DNA of 64,000 nucleotides from Paralithodes platypus. Taxonomy: Eukaryota > Arthropoda > Malacostraca > Decapoda > Lithodidae. The notes beneath the pieces were generated by a model. That model was not told where the DNA came from and searched no databases. It was given only the letters and a program-made list of their open reading frames with translations. Made by a program: the position numbers and the translations under genes. The stretch is taken from the NCBI GenBank assembly GCA_032716605.1, contig CM064560.1, positions 10,909,744 through 10,973,743 on the forward strand, given 5' to 3'. Shown one piece after another: positions 8,255 to 20,460 of this stretch. The stretch's first letter is position 1. Each line of letters begins with the position of its first letter.

Positions 8255-10827
8255 AGGGCCCTTCACACAGTCAGGAGTGTGAGCTAGAATCACTAGGAGT
8301 AGGTGAAAATTAGGACTCCTGGGCCTATTCGCGGTGAAAATCGATGACTCCTAGTGACTCCAGCGATTTCTAGTGACTCCTGTTAGACTCCCAGTGACTC
8401 CCGACCAGTCGCGGGCGATTGGCCCTGTCCGACAAAATATTCACCGTTTTTAAAGTTCTCGCTGCGAGTCGGAACACTCCCAGTGACTCCCAGTGAGGCC
8501 TGGTGACTCCCAGTGACTACTATCTAAATCGCGGACAGTGTTCTGTTTCAGTTTCAGTTCTCAGTTTCACCGGGAGTCACTGGGATATAGATAGGTAATA
8601 CATGCGAGTCACTTAGGGTCACTGGGAATCAACAGGAGTCACCAGGAACCACAAGGAGCCACTGGGAGTCACCGAGCATGCTCTCCAAGCGGCAGGGGCG
8701 CCCACAGAGATACCTGTATTGGACGCACATGTAATAAAGGGCCCATTATTCATGGGTGTGGGTGGTGAGCAAAGCGAGCCTATCTAGCTGGGGATTCCCC
8801 CCCTCCCCAAACAATTTCGCAGTATTTATTAATTGTAGATGCATTCTCAAGCTATCTCAAAGTGAAATGAAAGGGTACATCACACAGTCAGGAGTGCGAG
8901 CTAGAGTCACTAGGAGTAGGGGACAATTCGGACTCGCGGGACTATTCGAGGTGAAAATCAATGACTCCTAGTGACTCTAGCGACTCCTGTTAGACTCCCA
9001 CTCACTCGCGGTGAAAATCAATGACTCCTAGTGATTCTAGCAACTCCTAGTGACTCCTGTTAGACTCCCATTAGCTCGCACTCCTGACTGTGTGATGTAC
9101 CGTGAAGGTGGATTAAAACGAATATTATTCATATAAAACTGTAATACTCCTCACCTGAAAGTATAATATATACGGGTACTTTAGTTTTCTTGGTCAAACA
9201 TTATAAATAGGCCTAGTATGAACCTGTGTAAGTACAATTGCTCACAAGACGTTGTATTTAACACAGTGATTGTGTGTAGAGAAGGAAATTACTCTAGGTG
9301 AGGTATTTAATAATGTGAACAATGTATGGTCAATGTTACACTAGCCTACTTCTTTTTTACAAGTTCTCCAACTCCCCTGACCTGACCTAACCAAGCTAAC
9401 ATAACCTATAATTGTTACCCATTTTAGGTAATATTATGAAATATTACAGAACTCGCTACCGAAGGAAAACTAAAATGTGTGAAAGATTAACTAGACACTC
9501 TTTAGACAAAACTTTACATATATTTGTTTCTTAAATTATAGTAAGCATTGATATAATGACCGTACGGTACATAATAATACAGACTTATCGTATTCTATTA
9601 TTGTCTTTAACCCGGAAAGTGCGGGAAGACTCTTAAGAGTTTCCCCGGGCGACTGCCGGAAGACTCTTAAGATCCTGGGCCTAAAAAATCCATTTAAAAC
9701 ACCCCCAAAATGTTTTTTTTTTATTTATTTATTTATTTATTGTTTTTGCCCCTGGGCCATGCCAAATATCCCTCCTCCACATCCCCTCCTTCCCCAATTC
9801 CCTCCCCTCCTTCAGTTATCACCTATATACCCTGTTATTCCCTTATTCTGTGGTCTATTTTCGTGCTAACATTAGCGAGTTGGTAGCAGGGCGTTGTCAT
9901 CACTGTTACCAAGCGTGGGAAAGAGCGAGAGAGAGACTATTGCGTAACAGTGTCTCTCCAGACAAGGGGAGGGGAGGAGGGGAGGGAGGTTGCCTCAGCC
10001 ATACATTATGTAACTCCCGGCCTGTATTGCCGATTTTGACCATCCAAACACTGTTTCCACTTGTTTTATTGCTGTAACAGGTTAATACCTTTATAATCAA
10101 CCTAAAATAGGCACATATGGATAAGTATTAATGCTATTTATGGTAAAATAACGATGTTAGTGATGGGAACAGCTCAAATACGTGCGCACAGGCGTGTGGT
10201 GTCTCATACCCCCCATGCGCACGTCTTAGGTTAATGATGTATGAATACAGTCATAATAGTTAATGATGATATTAGAGGACTGTAGTTATAGCCTACAGGA
10301 GACATACTTGAGAGATGACAACTTTAAATTATAGGGTCACATACATGACTGGAGGCTCACAGTGGATGCGCGTGTGTCCAGTGCTTCCGTCTGTGGGAGC
10401 CGCTGCGCAAACGGCAAGTCTACTGTGAGTTGGTGGCAATACCGAACCACGAGTTGGCAGCCGCGCGACACAGGTCATTCCTAACAACTCCCGGTGATGC
10501 TCGGTGACTCCCAGTGACTCCTATCTAACTCCCAGTGACTCCTGTATTACTCGTATCGACTCGTATATTGCACTAATCCGAAAACGACCGTTAATTTTCA
10601 AATGTTCAATAACTCGCACATCATTCCCAGTTTTATCCCTGTGACTCCTGGCAACTCTCAGTGACTCCCAGTAACTCCTTGTGACTCGCAGGGACACTCC
10701 CGCTGACTCCTACTCTGTCGTGAGGGCACGTGGAATTTCGGAAACTCGCGGTCATATTCTCAGGAATCAACAGGAGTTTTTACTCATGGTGATTCTAGCT
10801 CGCACTCCTGACTGTGTGAAGGGCCCT
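8255..10827. mobile_element. PIF/Harbinger-like non-autonomous DNA transposon, 2.6 kb
   Basis: Terminal inverted repeats of about 40 bp start AGGGCCCTTCACACAGTCAG at 8255 and end with the complement at 10827. The element is flanked on both sides by TTA (8252-8254, 10828-10830), matching the TWA target preference of PIF/Harbinger. Subterminal zones (about 8280-8700 and 10480-10800) are full of short GTGACTCC/GGAGTCAC-type repeats. No transposase frame is visible, so it would need one in trans. A smaller relative is nested at 8872-9103. Confidence 0.75.
8872..9103. mobile_element. Nested small relative of the Harbinger-like element
   Basis: A 232-bp inverted-repeat element with ends GTACATCACACAGTCAGGAG and the complement. 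They share CACACAGTCAGGAGTG with the outer element's TIR, and the interior has the same GACTCC/GGAGTC repeats. Possible 3-bp duplication GAA on both sides (8869-8871, 9104-9106). Confidence 0.6.
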
Positions 10828-11541
10828 TTAGGGATCCGATTAAAAGTGTTCCAGCTCACCAACACATGGCTTTACCCTCCCAAACAACCACTATGACAAG
10901 CACAACAAACCAATGGCCCTCATTTCCCAGCAGCTCTGAAGCAACTGACCACGGTGGCGGTCAGACCTGTTCCAGAGCAGGGGGTGCTAAGAATCTCTGG
11001 AGACAAATCAGGCTGCCTTTGGAATTTGACTCTTGGAACATACAATGTCCGAACCCTGACCACTTGGTTATCCTCCTCGAGGAATTTAGAAACATTAAAT
11101 GGGATAACAAGAACAGGTGAGGCATTCATCGAATTGCCTACCAGCCACATGTATATATGTTACCAAGGAAAAGAAGAGAGGAAAGAATATGGAGTTGGAT
11201 TCTTGATGATAAACAAATAACTAGCTGGTAATGTTGAAGAATTTTGTAGTATCAATGAGAGAGTTGCAGGAATAACTATTAAGCTTAATAAATGTTATAA
11301 AGTAAAAGTAATCCAATTATATGCACCAACGGCAACACACGATGATGAAGAAATTAAAAAGTGTTATGAAGATGTAGAAGACGCTATGAAAAGACATAAT
11401 ACTAAATTCACTTTTGTGATCGGAGATTTTAATGCCAAAATAGGCCAGACAAAAGTAGGTGAATCAATTATAGGAAATTTGGAATAGGTAACCAAAATGA
11501 CAGAGGAGACACTCCCGTATAATTTGCAGAATGAAACCGGC

Positions 11542-11971
11542 TTAACCCCTTGGACCCCAAGCGATATAATGATAAATGACACTCCAGGACCAGCCACTTT
11601 TCAATTTTGTTTTTTTCCTGAAAACACATGGGATAGGTTAGTAATGAAGGAAAAACAACATACAACTGTTCACCTAGGCCATATGGGGGTCCTGGGGGCA
11701 GGGGGAAGTCACCATTATCATTGGGTGATTGGTAGGCAATATACTGGCCTATCACTCCAGCGTGCGCCCACACGCACGTGGCTGGACTTGGGGGGTTACC
11801 AACCATCGGTATTGTTCCGAGGGATACTAAAGTAGTTCCCATACAAATCTGAACCCTCTAGGTGCCATAGGACAAGAGTAATTAAGGCAGTCACATACGG
11901 TGCGTTGCTGGTACTATGGGTTACATACATAGGCGACGCATAACGTGCGTAACTGGGTTCGGAGGGGTTAA
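11542..11971. mobile_element. TTAA-flanked MITE inside the RTE LINE
   Basis: TTAACCCCTTGGACCC at the left and GGGTTCGGAGGGGTTAA at the right form the ends, with TTAA at 11542-11545 and 11968-11971. The LINE protein resumes directly after it (KMMNKFFQKKAS), so the 430-bp block is an insertion. The interior contains ACGCATAACGTGCGT-like palindromic pieces similar to the insertion at 55336-55990. Confidence 0.7.
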
Positions 11972-12759
11972 GATGATGAATAAATTTTTCCAAAAGAAAG
12001 CTAGCAGAAAATGGACATGGAAAGGTCCTTATGGGATAACCAAGAATGAAATTTACTATATCCTTTGTGACAAACCAGATATTGTGAAAGACGTAGCAGT
12101 ATTGAACAAAGTGAATGTCGGAAGTGACCACAGAATGGTGAGATGTTGAGTAGGGTTAAATCTCAAGAAAGAAAGAAATAAGCTAGTTAGTAGTACTAAA
12201 CCAAACTTATGCACACTGAGAGAAAGGACTGAAGAGTTTAGCATAGATAGTCAGAATAGATATTCGCAGTTGGCAGACTTAGAGGAGACAGTAGAAGAAA
12301 TTAAACTTTACCAGAATCATAACAGAAGCATCTCTATGTATAGCAGGAAAAGCAGGCAAGAACACCTGTAGTAAACTTTCAGAAGTAACGAAGGATCTTC
12401 TGAAGAAGAGAAGTAATATGACAATTATAACAGCCAGAGACAAGATTGAAGCAACAAAACTAACTAAGATCATCAACAATAAAAAGACTGAAGATATCCG
12501 AACATTTAATATGACCAAAATTGAAGAGACTCTAAGAAATGGCGGAAGTATGAAAGCAACTAAGAGAAGGCTTGGTACAGGGAAGAGTCAAATGGTCAGC
12601 CTAAGAAAGCCAAATGGTGAAGTAACTAATAACAGAGATGAAATAATCAATTATACTAAGCTATACAGCAGTGAAGACAGACTCGAAGACATTATTCTGG
12701 AGCATGTAAACATTGATGTACCAGTACACGTGGTAACAATAGGAGAAGTTAGGACAGCT

Positions 12760-13225
12760 TTAACTCAATGACTGCGGGCTGTTATATAAAAAATATGGTC
12801 ATCACTGCGGCACTTGTCATATGACAATTGTCGAATTTCTGCCTAGAACAAGGCCTGGGAGGCAGGCGAGCGAGTATAAGCAGCACAGAACATTCCCATC
12901 CATAGCCCCCCCGTGTATGGGTGGTGACTAGTGACAGTGGGAGACATCTCCAACTCCCTTAAAGACTTGGGGATAGCAAAAACTGCTCAAACTCACTTTT
13001 ATTTTTTTACCAATTTAGCATCACCTGTGCAATATTGTTGCACGACAACCAGTGGTCATACAGACATGATTCAGGTGTCATTAGAAAGGTTCATTTATCT
13101 GTTTTCAGGGATATAATATTGAAATACGTCTAGTTCATGTTTATACATTTTAGTCGAAAACCCCCGTATGGCAAAGTGGTGACCAAGCAATTGTCGTATG
13201 ACAAGTGCCGCAGTCATTGTGTTAA
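12760..13225. mobile_element. TTAA-flanked MITE between endonuclease and RT of the RTE LINE
   Basis: Ends TTAACTCAATGACTGCGG and, inverted, TTAACACAATGACTGCGG. A second inverted pair GCGGCACTTGTCATATGACA lies just inside. Removing the insert plus one TTAA joins the LINE reading frame exactly in the conserved stretch ending GKASGVD, which confirms the TTAA target duplication. Confidence 0.8.
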
Positions 13226-14762
13226 GAGACGCAAAGTGTGGTAAAGCAAGTGGTGTCGACATTATCACTATTGACCAAATCAAAAATGCAGGTGATGTAT
13301 CACTTAACAAACTAGCCAAACTATACACAAAATGTTTGCAATGTAGAAAGGTTCCTAAAGCCTGGAAAATTGCCTCCATTATTCTCATTCACAAAAATGG
13401 AGATGCTAAAGACCTGAACAACTATCGACCAAGTAGCTTGTATTCAATTATGTACAAACTATTCACACATATCGTCACCAACCGGATAGGTAGAACAGTA
13501 GATTCAAATCAGCCAAGAGAACAAGCAGGTTTCCGAAGTGGATACTCAACAACAGATCATATAGAAGTTGTTAATCGAGTAATGGAGAACACAGATGAAT
13601 TCCAAAAGCCATTGTGTATGGCATTCATAAAATACGAAAAGGCATTTGACTCGGTCGAAATTTCTGCTGTAATGAGAGCGATTCGTAAACAAGGAGTAGA
13701 AGAGAATTATGTATACAGGTTTTAGAAAACATATACAGTATAACGATGGAACAGCAACAATAAATCACCACAAGGAAAGTGAGAAAATACCAATTAAGAA
13801 GGGGGTAAGACAGGGTGATACAATTTCCCCCAAAACTGTCCACAGCGTGTTTGGAAGAAATATTTAGGAATCTTGACTGAGACAATAAGTGAATACATGT
13901 TAACGGAGAATATCTAAGCAACTTCAGATTCGCTGATGACATAGTTCTTTTCAGTGGAATAATTACAACAAATGATGGAAGATTTGAACAGAGAAAGCCT
14001 TAAGGTAGGACTGAAAATGAATAGAAAGAAAACCAAGATTATGTTTAATCATGATGGAGTGCATTTGGTAAACAGAGCTCCATTATGAAAAGCAAACTAT
14101 CCCTTTCATTAAAAATGAAAGTATACAACCAATGTGTCCTCCCTGTACTAATTTATGGATCAGAAACTTCGAGTATAATAATGTGTTTAGAACGCAAACT
14201 TAGGAGTGCCCATGAGAGGAATAGAGAGAATAATGTTAGGCATAACTTGGAGAGATAAGAAGAGAGCCTCTTGGTTAAGAGAACAAACAAAAGTAGAAGA
14301 TATTCTCACTACCATAAAGGAGAGGAAATTGTCCCGGGCAGGTCATATATTTAGAAGAGACGATAACAGATGGACAACTAGAGCAACAGAATGGGAACCT
14401 AGGGATGGAGCTAGAGGAAGGGGTAGACAGAGAACTAGATGGAGGGATGAGAGCCAAAAGTGTGCTGGGGTGGGATGGAACAGACTAACATCTGACCGGT
14501 TGGAGAGGGAACGTTTGGATGAGGCCTTTGTCCTGCAGTGGATTAACTCGGGATGATGATGATGATGATGATATGCATTTCAACTCGGTGTTTTGTAAAT
14601 CATGGCCCCACATCAGCATTTGTACATTATTATATATCTACATTTACGTAGTCTTTTGCTACTTTTACCTCGCTCGTCTCCCTACATTCCTTTTTCTCCT
14701 GTTGTCTCCTCCCCCCCTCTCTTCTTCTTCGTTGTCTAGCAAACCTCTGTAGGAAGGAAAAC

Positions 14763-14972
14763 GTGGGATTCGTCGACACCTGGGATAATTTCTACTACGA
14801 TGACTATTTGTTTTCGGACAATGGAGTTCATCTGAACCAGGTGGGAGCAGCACGTTTTGGGCGTCTTCTCAACGATGCGGTGAAGGATTTTCGGAGAAGA
14901 AATCGACTCGGCACAGGACAACCAGGAAGGAGGACCGAAGACAGCGAGGGCGGCAACCTGCGAAGGAATTAA
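14763..14972 (+). pseudogene. CR1 ORF1 C-terminal fragment, esterase-like
   Basis: The frame encodes a tail with FSDNGVHLNQVGAARFGRLL, the Asp-x-x-His region typical of the SGNH/GDSL esterase found in ORF1 of many CR1/L2 elements. Only the last 60-70 residues remain; everything upstream is lost by 5' truncation. It ends 27 bases before the first ATG of the endonuclease frame. Confidence 0.65.
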
Positions 14973-14998
14973 ATGCTAATCTGTCAAGAACCGCGAAT

Positions 14999-16072
14999 TT
15001 GGATAAGGCTCCACCAACACGACCCAAATTCAAAACCGCCAGGGATAACGACCGAGGACCGATGTCAGCCATGAATGTAAATGTAGATCCGACCAGAACC
15101 AAAAATTTGATAAAAGAACGTTCTGTGAGTTCTAAAACGGCAACTTTAAAGGTTTTCTATGCAAACGCTCGTAGCATACGCAATAAATTTTCAGATTTAG
15201 AGGAACTAGTGTTTACTGAAAATTATGATGTGATTGGTATAACAGAATCTTGGCTCAATACAGAATATAGAGACTTTTTAGCAGAGTATTCACTTCCCGG
15301 TTATGTAATGTTTGAGAAAAGCCGAATAAATAAAAATGGAGGTGGCGTTTTATTTTATATCAAAGAAAGTCTTAACCCGACCCTCTTGTCAAAACCTCAA
15401 ATTGTGAACGTCGACACATCTTTTGTGCTAATAAAGAATAATAAAGGTACAGAAATAATACTTGCATTAATATACAGACCTCCAGCTCAATCAGTGCAAA
15501 CTGACCGAGAAATTTATGAACAAATTGCAGATGTAAGTAACTCACAAGATACCGTATTTATTGGCGACTTTAATTTACCTGTGACCAAGTGGGGCGATAC
15601 TCTTACTTCACACTCCGGACATGACTTGTACACGAACTTGCAAGAGAGTTCGCTTTATCAATTTGTTCAAACACCGACCCGTGGTAATATCGTTCTTGAC
15701 ATTGTACTTGCAACAAAAGAAGAATTAATAGAGAATTTGAATGTTGGTGATGAATTCAGTAACACCGACCATCGTACGATAACTTTCACTTTAAACTTTA
15801 CTAGTAACGAACCAAATAGTAGCATCGAAAAAGTCCCTAATTTCAAGAAAGCAAACTTTCATAAACTCAGAGCTATGTTTAAAGAAACTGACTGGAGCTT
15901 TTTAATTAACAATAATGACATAAATACATCTTGGAAGTTATTCGAAACCACTTACCTAAAAGCAGTGCATGACTGCATACCATCGAAAATACGGCGTCCA
16001 GGCCATACTAATAAGCCCAAATGGTGGAATAAAGATATTTCAAACTGCCTGCTTGCTAAACAAATTTGCTAA
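14999..16072 (+). CDS. CR1 ORF2 N-terminal part: apurinic-like endonuclease
   Basis: 357 codons with all catalytic landmarks of a LINE endonuclease: N56 in YANARS, E83 in ITESW, Y159 in IYRPP, D190/N192 in GDFNLP and D257-H258 in NTDHRT. The domain nicks target DNA to prime reverse transcription. In a working element this would be fused to the RT. Here the frame ends at 16072, shortly after a frameshift around 16030-16060, and the RT continues in the overlapping frame from 15969. The endonuclease itself looks undamaged. Confidence 0.85.
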   Translation: MDKAPPTRPKFKTARDNDRGPMSAMNVNVDPTRTKNLIKERSVSSKTATLKVFYANARSIRNKFSDLEELVFTENYDVIGITESWLNTEYRDFLAEYSLPGYVMFEKSRINKNGGGVLFYIKESLNPTLLSKPQIVNVDTSFVLIKNNKGTEIILALIYRPPAQSVQTDREIYEQIADVSNSQDTVFIGDFNLPVTKWGDTLTSHSGHDLYTNLQESSLYQFVQTPTRGNIVLDIVLATKEELIENLNVGDEFSNTDHRTITFTLNFTSNEPNSSIEKVPNFKKANFHKLRAMFKETDWSFLINNNDINTSWKLFETTYLKAVHDCIPSKIRRPGHTNKPKWWNKDISNCLLAKQIC

Positions 16073-17957
16073 TGATAAATTAAAATCCTCACAAAATGAC
16101 GAAGAACGGGTGAAATTTGTAGAGCTACGACGCAAAGCCAAAAAGTTAATTAAGCAAAGTAAAAAGACCCTAGAGTTACATATTGCGAATCAAAGTAAAA
16201 CAAACCCGAAAGAATTCTATAGTTATATCAGAAAGAAAAAAGTAGTTACTTCAACTGTTGGACCGTTAGTCGATGAAAATGGAGAATACACCAAAGACGA
16301 AGTACAAATGAGTAATGCCCTCAATACCTTCTTTGCATCAGTTTTTACAACAGAAGACCTCAGTGATATCCCTACACCATCGCCGATTCAGATTGATAAT
16401 TCAGATGTTCTAAGCAATATCACCGTTACAGAGAGAGAAGTATTGAATTGTTTAGATAAACTCAAGGTAAATAAAACGCCTGGACCTGATACAATCTCGC
16501 CTAGAGTTCTAAAGGAAGCTAAGGATGAGCTCTCCAAACCACGGACATTACTATTCAATAAATCCTTGCAGTCTGGAACTATGCCTGATCAGTGGAAGAT
16601 AGCCAACGTAACACCGATATTCAAATAAGGCAGCAAATCCCTACCCAGTAACTATCGTCCAATTAGCTTAACCTCAGTTGTATGTAAAATACTAGAAACG
16701 GTCATAAGAGACAGACTCGTAAATCACTTAGAGGAAAATAACATACTTAAAGATACTCAACACGGCTTTCGTAAAAAACGTTCCTGTTTAACAAACCTCT
16801 TATATTAGACTTCGTCCATGATATCCTCAACCTCTACGATGAGAGTAAAGCTGTAGATATTATATACCTTGATTTTCAAAAGGCCTTTGACAAAGTTCCC
16901 CACAAACGTTTACTGCTAAAACTAAAAGCGCATGGAATACAAGACGGTGTGTTGAAATGGATAGAAAATTGGTTCAGCGACAGAAAGCAAAGAGTAGTCA
17001 TAAACGGTAAGGCATCTAAATGGACCAATGTAAGTAGCGGGGTACCCCAGGGATCGGTACTAGGACCAATTCTCTTTCTAATTTACATCAACGACATAGA
17101 TGAGGGTCTCACCTGTACAATCTCAAAATATGCTGACGATACAAAAATTGCAATTAGCGTACTCTCAAAAGATCAAGTTGACGATATGCAACACAATCTA
17201 GATAAATTGTCACATTGGGGCCAAATTTGGCAAATGAGTTTCAATGCGGATAAATGTAAAGTACTACATATCGGATACCTAAATGAGAAAGCAAACTATT
17301 CGATGAATGGCACTCAGCTTAAGAATGTAAACAGAGAAACCGATCTGGGAGTAACAATATCGAGTAACCTAAAACCGAGTCAACAATGTTCAGAAGTTGT
17401 TAAGAAGGCAAATAAAATAATTGGCTTTATAGGCAGGTCATTTGAGCATAAATCCAAAGACGTTATCCTAACCCTTTACAATTCTTTAGTCCGCCCTCTT
17501 CTGGAATACTGCGTTCAATGCTGGTGCCCTTATTACCAAAAAGACATAAACAAGCTAGAACGAGTTCAACGTAGAGTTACCAAATTGATACCTAGCCTAA
17601 AGAACTAAACCATACGAAGAGCATCTTAGAGAATTAAATCTATTTCCTTTAACCCAGCACAGATTAAGAGGTGACTTAATTCAAGTGTTCAAAATCATCA
17701 AAGGCATCGACAATATGAACTGTAGTAAGTACTTCACTATCGACCAATCTAATTACACGCGGGGAAAGGGTTGCAAAATTATTTGTAAATCTTTTAACTC
17801 ACACGAATCTAAGAATTTCTTCTTCAATCGAGTTGTCAACTTGTGGAATGGGCTTCCCCGAGACGTTATAGACTGCAGCACCGTTGATTCATTTAAACTC
17901 CGCCTAGACAAATATCTCGCATCAAACCCGCGACTGACTGCGTTTGTAAATGAATAA
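15969..17957 (+). pseudogene. CR1 ORF2 reverse transcriptase, broken in several places
   Basis: The RT begins in 15969-16628 (NKTPGPDTIS) and is cut by a TAA at 16626-16628, one base from the expected Lys codon. NYRPISLTSV follows at about 16646, a frameshift near 16800, and KAFDKVPHK near 16880. The frame 16949-17608 contains SGVPQGSVLGPILFLIYIND and YADD at residues 61-64. A further stop comes at 17608 and the C terminus, ending AFVNE, is at 17685-17957. The catalytic core is preserved but no single frame could give a working enzyme. Confidence 0.88.
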
Positions 17958-18184
17958 CTTTATTTTATCCTCCCCTCAGTTAGTAACCCATATGTCCCCT
18001 ACTAACTTCCTAGTCCAGCCACGGACATTAGTTCCAGGGCAGTAGTTTCCTTTCCAATGTTCCCTTACCCACTCTAAACCACTGTTTGGACACTTGATCC
18101 TCAGTGTTTTGGAGGACAAGCAGCCTAGAAGGGTCACTAGACCTGTTGTTGCTTGATTTCCTGTGTACTCCTTTGTACTCCTCC

Positions 18185-18562
18185 CATCTCTCTTCCTCAT
18201 TCTTATTCCCTCCTCACCTCTCCCGTGTCTTCTTTTCTTTGATCCCTCCCTCTCGCCTCTTTCCTTCAAAATGATTACAACACGCAAACACGGCTAGAAG
18301 GTGGAGCACTATAGGTAACGCCAACGAACTTGATAATAATCTTGATCCCTGACCTCTCTGTAACTCAAAAGGGCCTAGAGCAAACTGGCTATAAATATAC
18401 ATACCTATTCCCTGGTGGACTCTTCCCAAATGATAGAAACGTCAAGAAAAGAGTGGGTAGTATTTTGCACAAGTTCCAATGAAAGTACTGAACAATATAA
18501 TATCTTCTCTCTGGAATGGCAATATATTAATTGTAACTCTTTGTAACTCCCTCCATCTCCCC
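18185..18562. other. Non-coding interval with a partial foldback MITE
   Basis: No gene seen. 18310-18450 matches, in reverse orientation, one half of the foldback element at 30918-31132 (TATAGGTARCGCCAACGAAC end). Confidence 0.6.
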
Positions 18563-18950
18563 TTAAGGGGCCTTAGGTCACCGTTTTTTGTTTATCTTTC
18601 TCTCCTTTTCTATCTTTTCCTGGCTTGTATCCATTCGGTCTCATTCAGCCTACTGTTTTAAGACGTTTATCCCCATCCAGGTATCGATTTCTTCCTGGCG
18701 AGCGATAGCGAGCCAGCTTTGTATGGAGAAATCCGGCTTCGCCGGAGACATTTACCTATCGAAAAATTTACAAATCTAGCTTGCTGTCAAAACAAATATA
18801 TATATATGCTGGCTCGCTACCGCTCGCCAGGAAAATATTGACACCTGGATGGGGGTAAACGTCTTAAAACAGTAGGTTGAATGGGGCCGAATGGATAAAA
18901 GCCAAAGCGAGAGGGAGAGAAAGAAAAAAAAGCGAGGTGGGCTCCCTTAA
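18563..18950. mobile_element. TTAA-flanked foldback MITE, family A copy 1
   Basis: TTAA at 18563-18566 and 18947-18950 bound a nearly complete palindrome. The arms carry TACTGTTTTAAGACGTTTA, a GCTCGCTATCGCTCGCCAGG block and AAATTTACAAATYTAGC. The ends are GC-rich and resemble CCCACCT/AGGTGGG. Further copies lie at 31827, 47216 and 59671. Confidence 0.8.
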
Positions 18951-19314
18951 CTCTTCTCATCTCCATGCTTCTCACTCCATGTTCCCATCTTCTTCTCGGC
19001 TTTCTCTCTCTCTCTCTCTCTCCCTTCTCTTCACCCCCCCCCCTCCTCACTCTCCTCCATTCGCCCTGTAAAGCCGGTATCACACGAGCGCTTTTTCCCT
19101 CAACATTTATCCTTAACACTGGTCTGGCAGCTTACGAGTAGATTATTTAGATTCTTTCGGTTACCTAAAGCAATTGTCACACTATGCCAATTTTAGTGCC
19201 GACTCTCCACGACTTAAGGAGTGGCGATACAAGGGGGAGACCACTGCCGAGTATCGTGGGTGATAGAGGGGCGGGACGCCCAGGGCGGGTAGTATGGACG
19301 GGCATGCCGCCTAA

Positions 19315-19701
19315 AGCTCGGTTCACACATGCACGAATTAACGTCCCGTCCGTCCCCAACCCCTTAATTCGCCGTGCCTAGGCGGCGTCCTTTTTGTGCA
19401 GCATAAAATGGACCGTGTAGGTCGGGGCAACTGCCAGAAAACGTGTTATGTCAGGAACACCCACAGGACACACACGGACACACACGGGAACAGTTGTCGT
19501 CTAGACGCAGCCTGGCGGCGTCTAGACGACGACTGGCGGCGTTTCGACGACGATTAACGGGATGAGAACGGCAGCAAAAAAACGTTGGAACGGCCCTAGT
19601 GGCCATCGTGGCCACATGGGGCCTCCAGATTGATGCCGTCCTGCCTGTTTTCTTTGTCGGGGACGGATGTGACGTTAATTCGTGCATGTGTGAACCGAGC
19701 T
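19315..19701. mobile_element. Inner Harbinger-like MITE of the nest
   Basis: 387 bp with TIRs starting AGCTCGGTTCACACATGCAC (over 35 bp matched) and TAA at 19312-19314 and 19702-19704. The interior has repeats of a GGCGGCGT/CGACGACG type. Confidence 0.8.
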
Positions 19702-19947
19702 TAACGGCAACTGGAAGGGGTTGAGAGGCAACCATGCAAGACCTAAGGAAGATAAATGACGCCACTGGGGCGGCGTCATGCGCCGTAGCACGCAAACTGG
19801 TTGGCGACAATGCTCCTGACGAGCGGCGCCTATAGGAGGTAGGGCGGCGCCGATAGATACCACGGCGGCGATGGACAGCCACCCTGGACCCCTACTCCGT
19901 CACACTTGATCCCGACCGAGGCAAACTGGTCCGTCGGAGGCGACGTT

Positions 19948-19990
19948 TGTGTGTGTGTGTGTGTGTGTGTGGGTGGGGGGGGGGGGGTTA
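19948..19990. repeat. (GT)n followed by a G tract
   Basis: About 11 GT units run into GGGTGGG and a run of G. Simple repeat only. Confidence 0.9.
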
Positions 19991-20332
19991 AGCTTGAGAT
20001 CTAGGGAGGAAACTAAAAACATAAAAAATCCACAAATGAGCAAACAAATGCGCCCATCTGCCCTTAATTGTTATTTTTTTTGAGTAATTGGTAAAACAAG
20101 GCCATCTATAGTTAACCTTTTCAGTACCGGTGATGTCTTTCTCGTTATAGTCTGGCAACTATTAGGTTATTGTATTATGCTTACAAAGGGCCTGTAGCAA
20201 TCACAAGACCTCCATTCCTCTCATTTATCTCTCTTAACTCCCACAGACCGTTCTTAAGGCAGAACTATGGCAAAACAGATGCCACCGCTATTGAAAGAGT
20301 TTATAGATAGTCACTCGTTGATGGGATCGGAT

Positions 20333-20460
20333 TAAGGGGACAGTGGTGATTTTTGGGGTCTATTTATTTATATATTAATTTATTTTTTAGTTTCCTCGCT
20401 AGACCTCCATCAAGGTTAAAAAAAAATAAAAAAATAAACCATCTATCAATGATGTCCCGT
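20333..20460. mobile_element. Fragment of the TTAA element family seen at 28506
   Basis: It starts TTAAGGGGACAG and shares CTAGACCTCCATCAAGGTTAAAA-type sequence with 28590-28600. The right end is not found. Confidence 0.5.

Larger units (their letters stand above)
10850..14572 (+). pseudogene. RTE-type LINE (endonuclease + RT), decayed
   Basis: Pieces appear in the order expected for an RTE/BovB-like element. The endonuclease start (GTYNVRTLTT, about 11030) comes first, then a YAPTA block (about 11320) and FVIGDFNAKIG (about 11415). A KWTWKGP..KNEIYYIL block follows at about 12012, and RT 13198-13725 with GKASGVD, NYRP, QAGFRSGYST and KAFDSV. FADDIVLFSG is at about 13930 and a C-terminal segment is at 14206-14556. 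It ends in a (GAT)n run at 14553-14572, typical of RTE 3' ends. Many stops and frameshifts make it inactive. It is interrupted by TTAA elements at 11542-11971 and 12760-13225. Confidence 0.85.
14735..18184 (+). mobile_element. CR1-type non-LTR retrotransposon, 5' truncated
   Basis: It contains the end of ORF1 with an SGNH-esterase-like tail, a complete endonuclease domain and the RT in several frames. It ends in a 3' UTR that closes with the short direct repeats TTTGTACTCC / TTTGTACTCC near 18160-18184. The same 3' end occurs at 57733-58087, which fixes the boundary. CR1 elements characteristically end in such short tandem repeats rather than poly(A). Confidence 0.85.

Noticed and set aside
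9850..10077. 75-codon frame inside the Harbinger-like element
   Set aside because: No motif, a G-rich low-complexity stretch, and an overlapping frame on the other strand.
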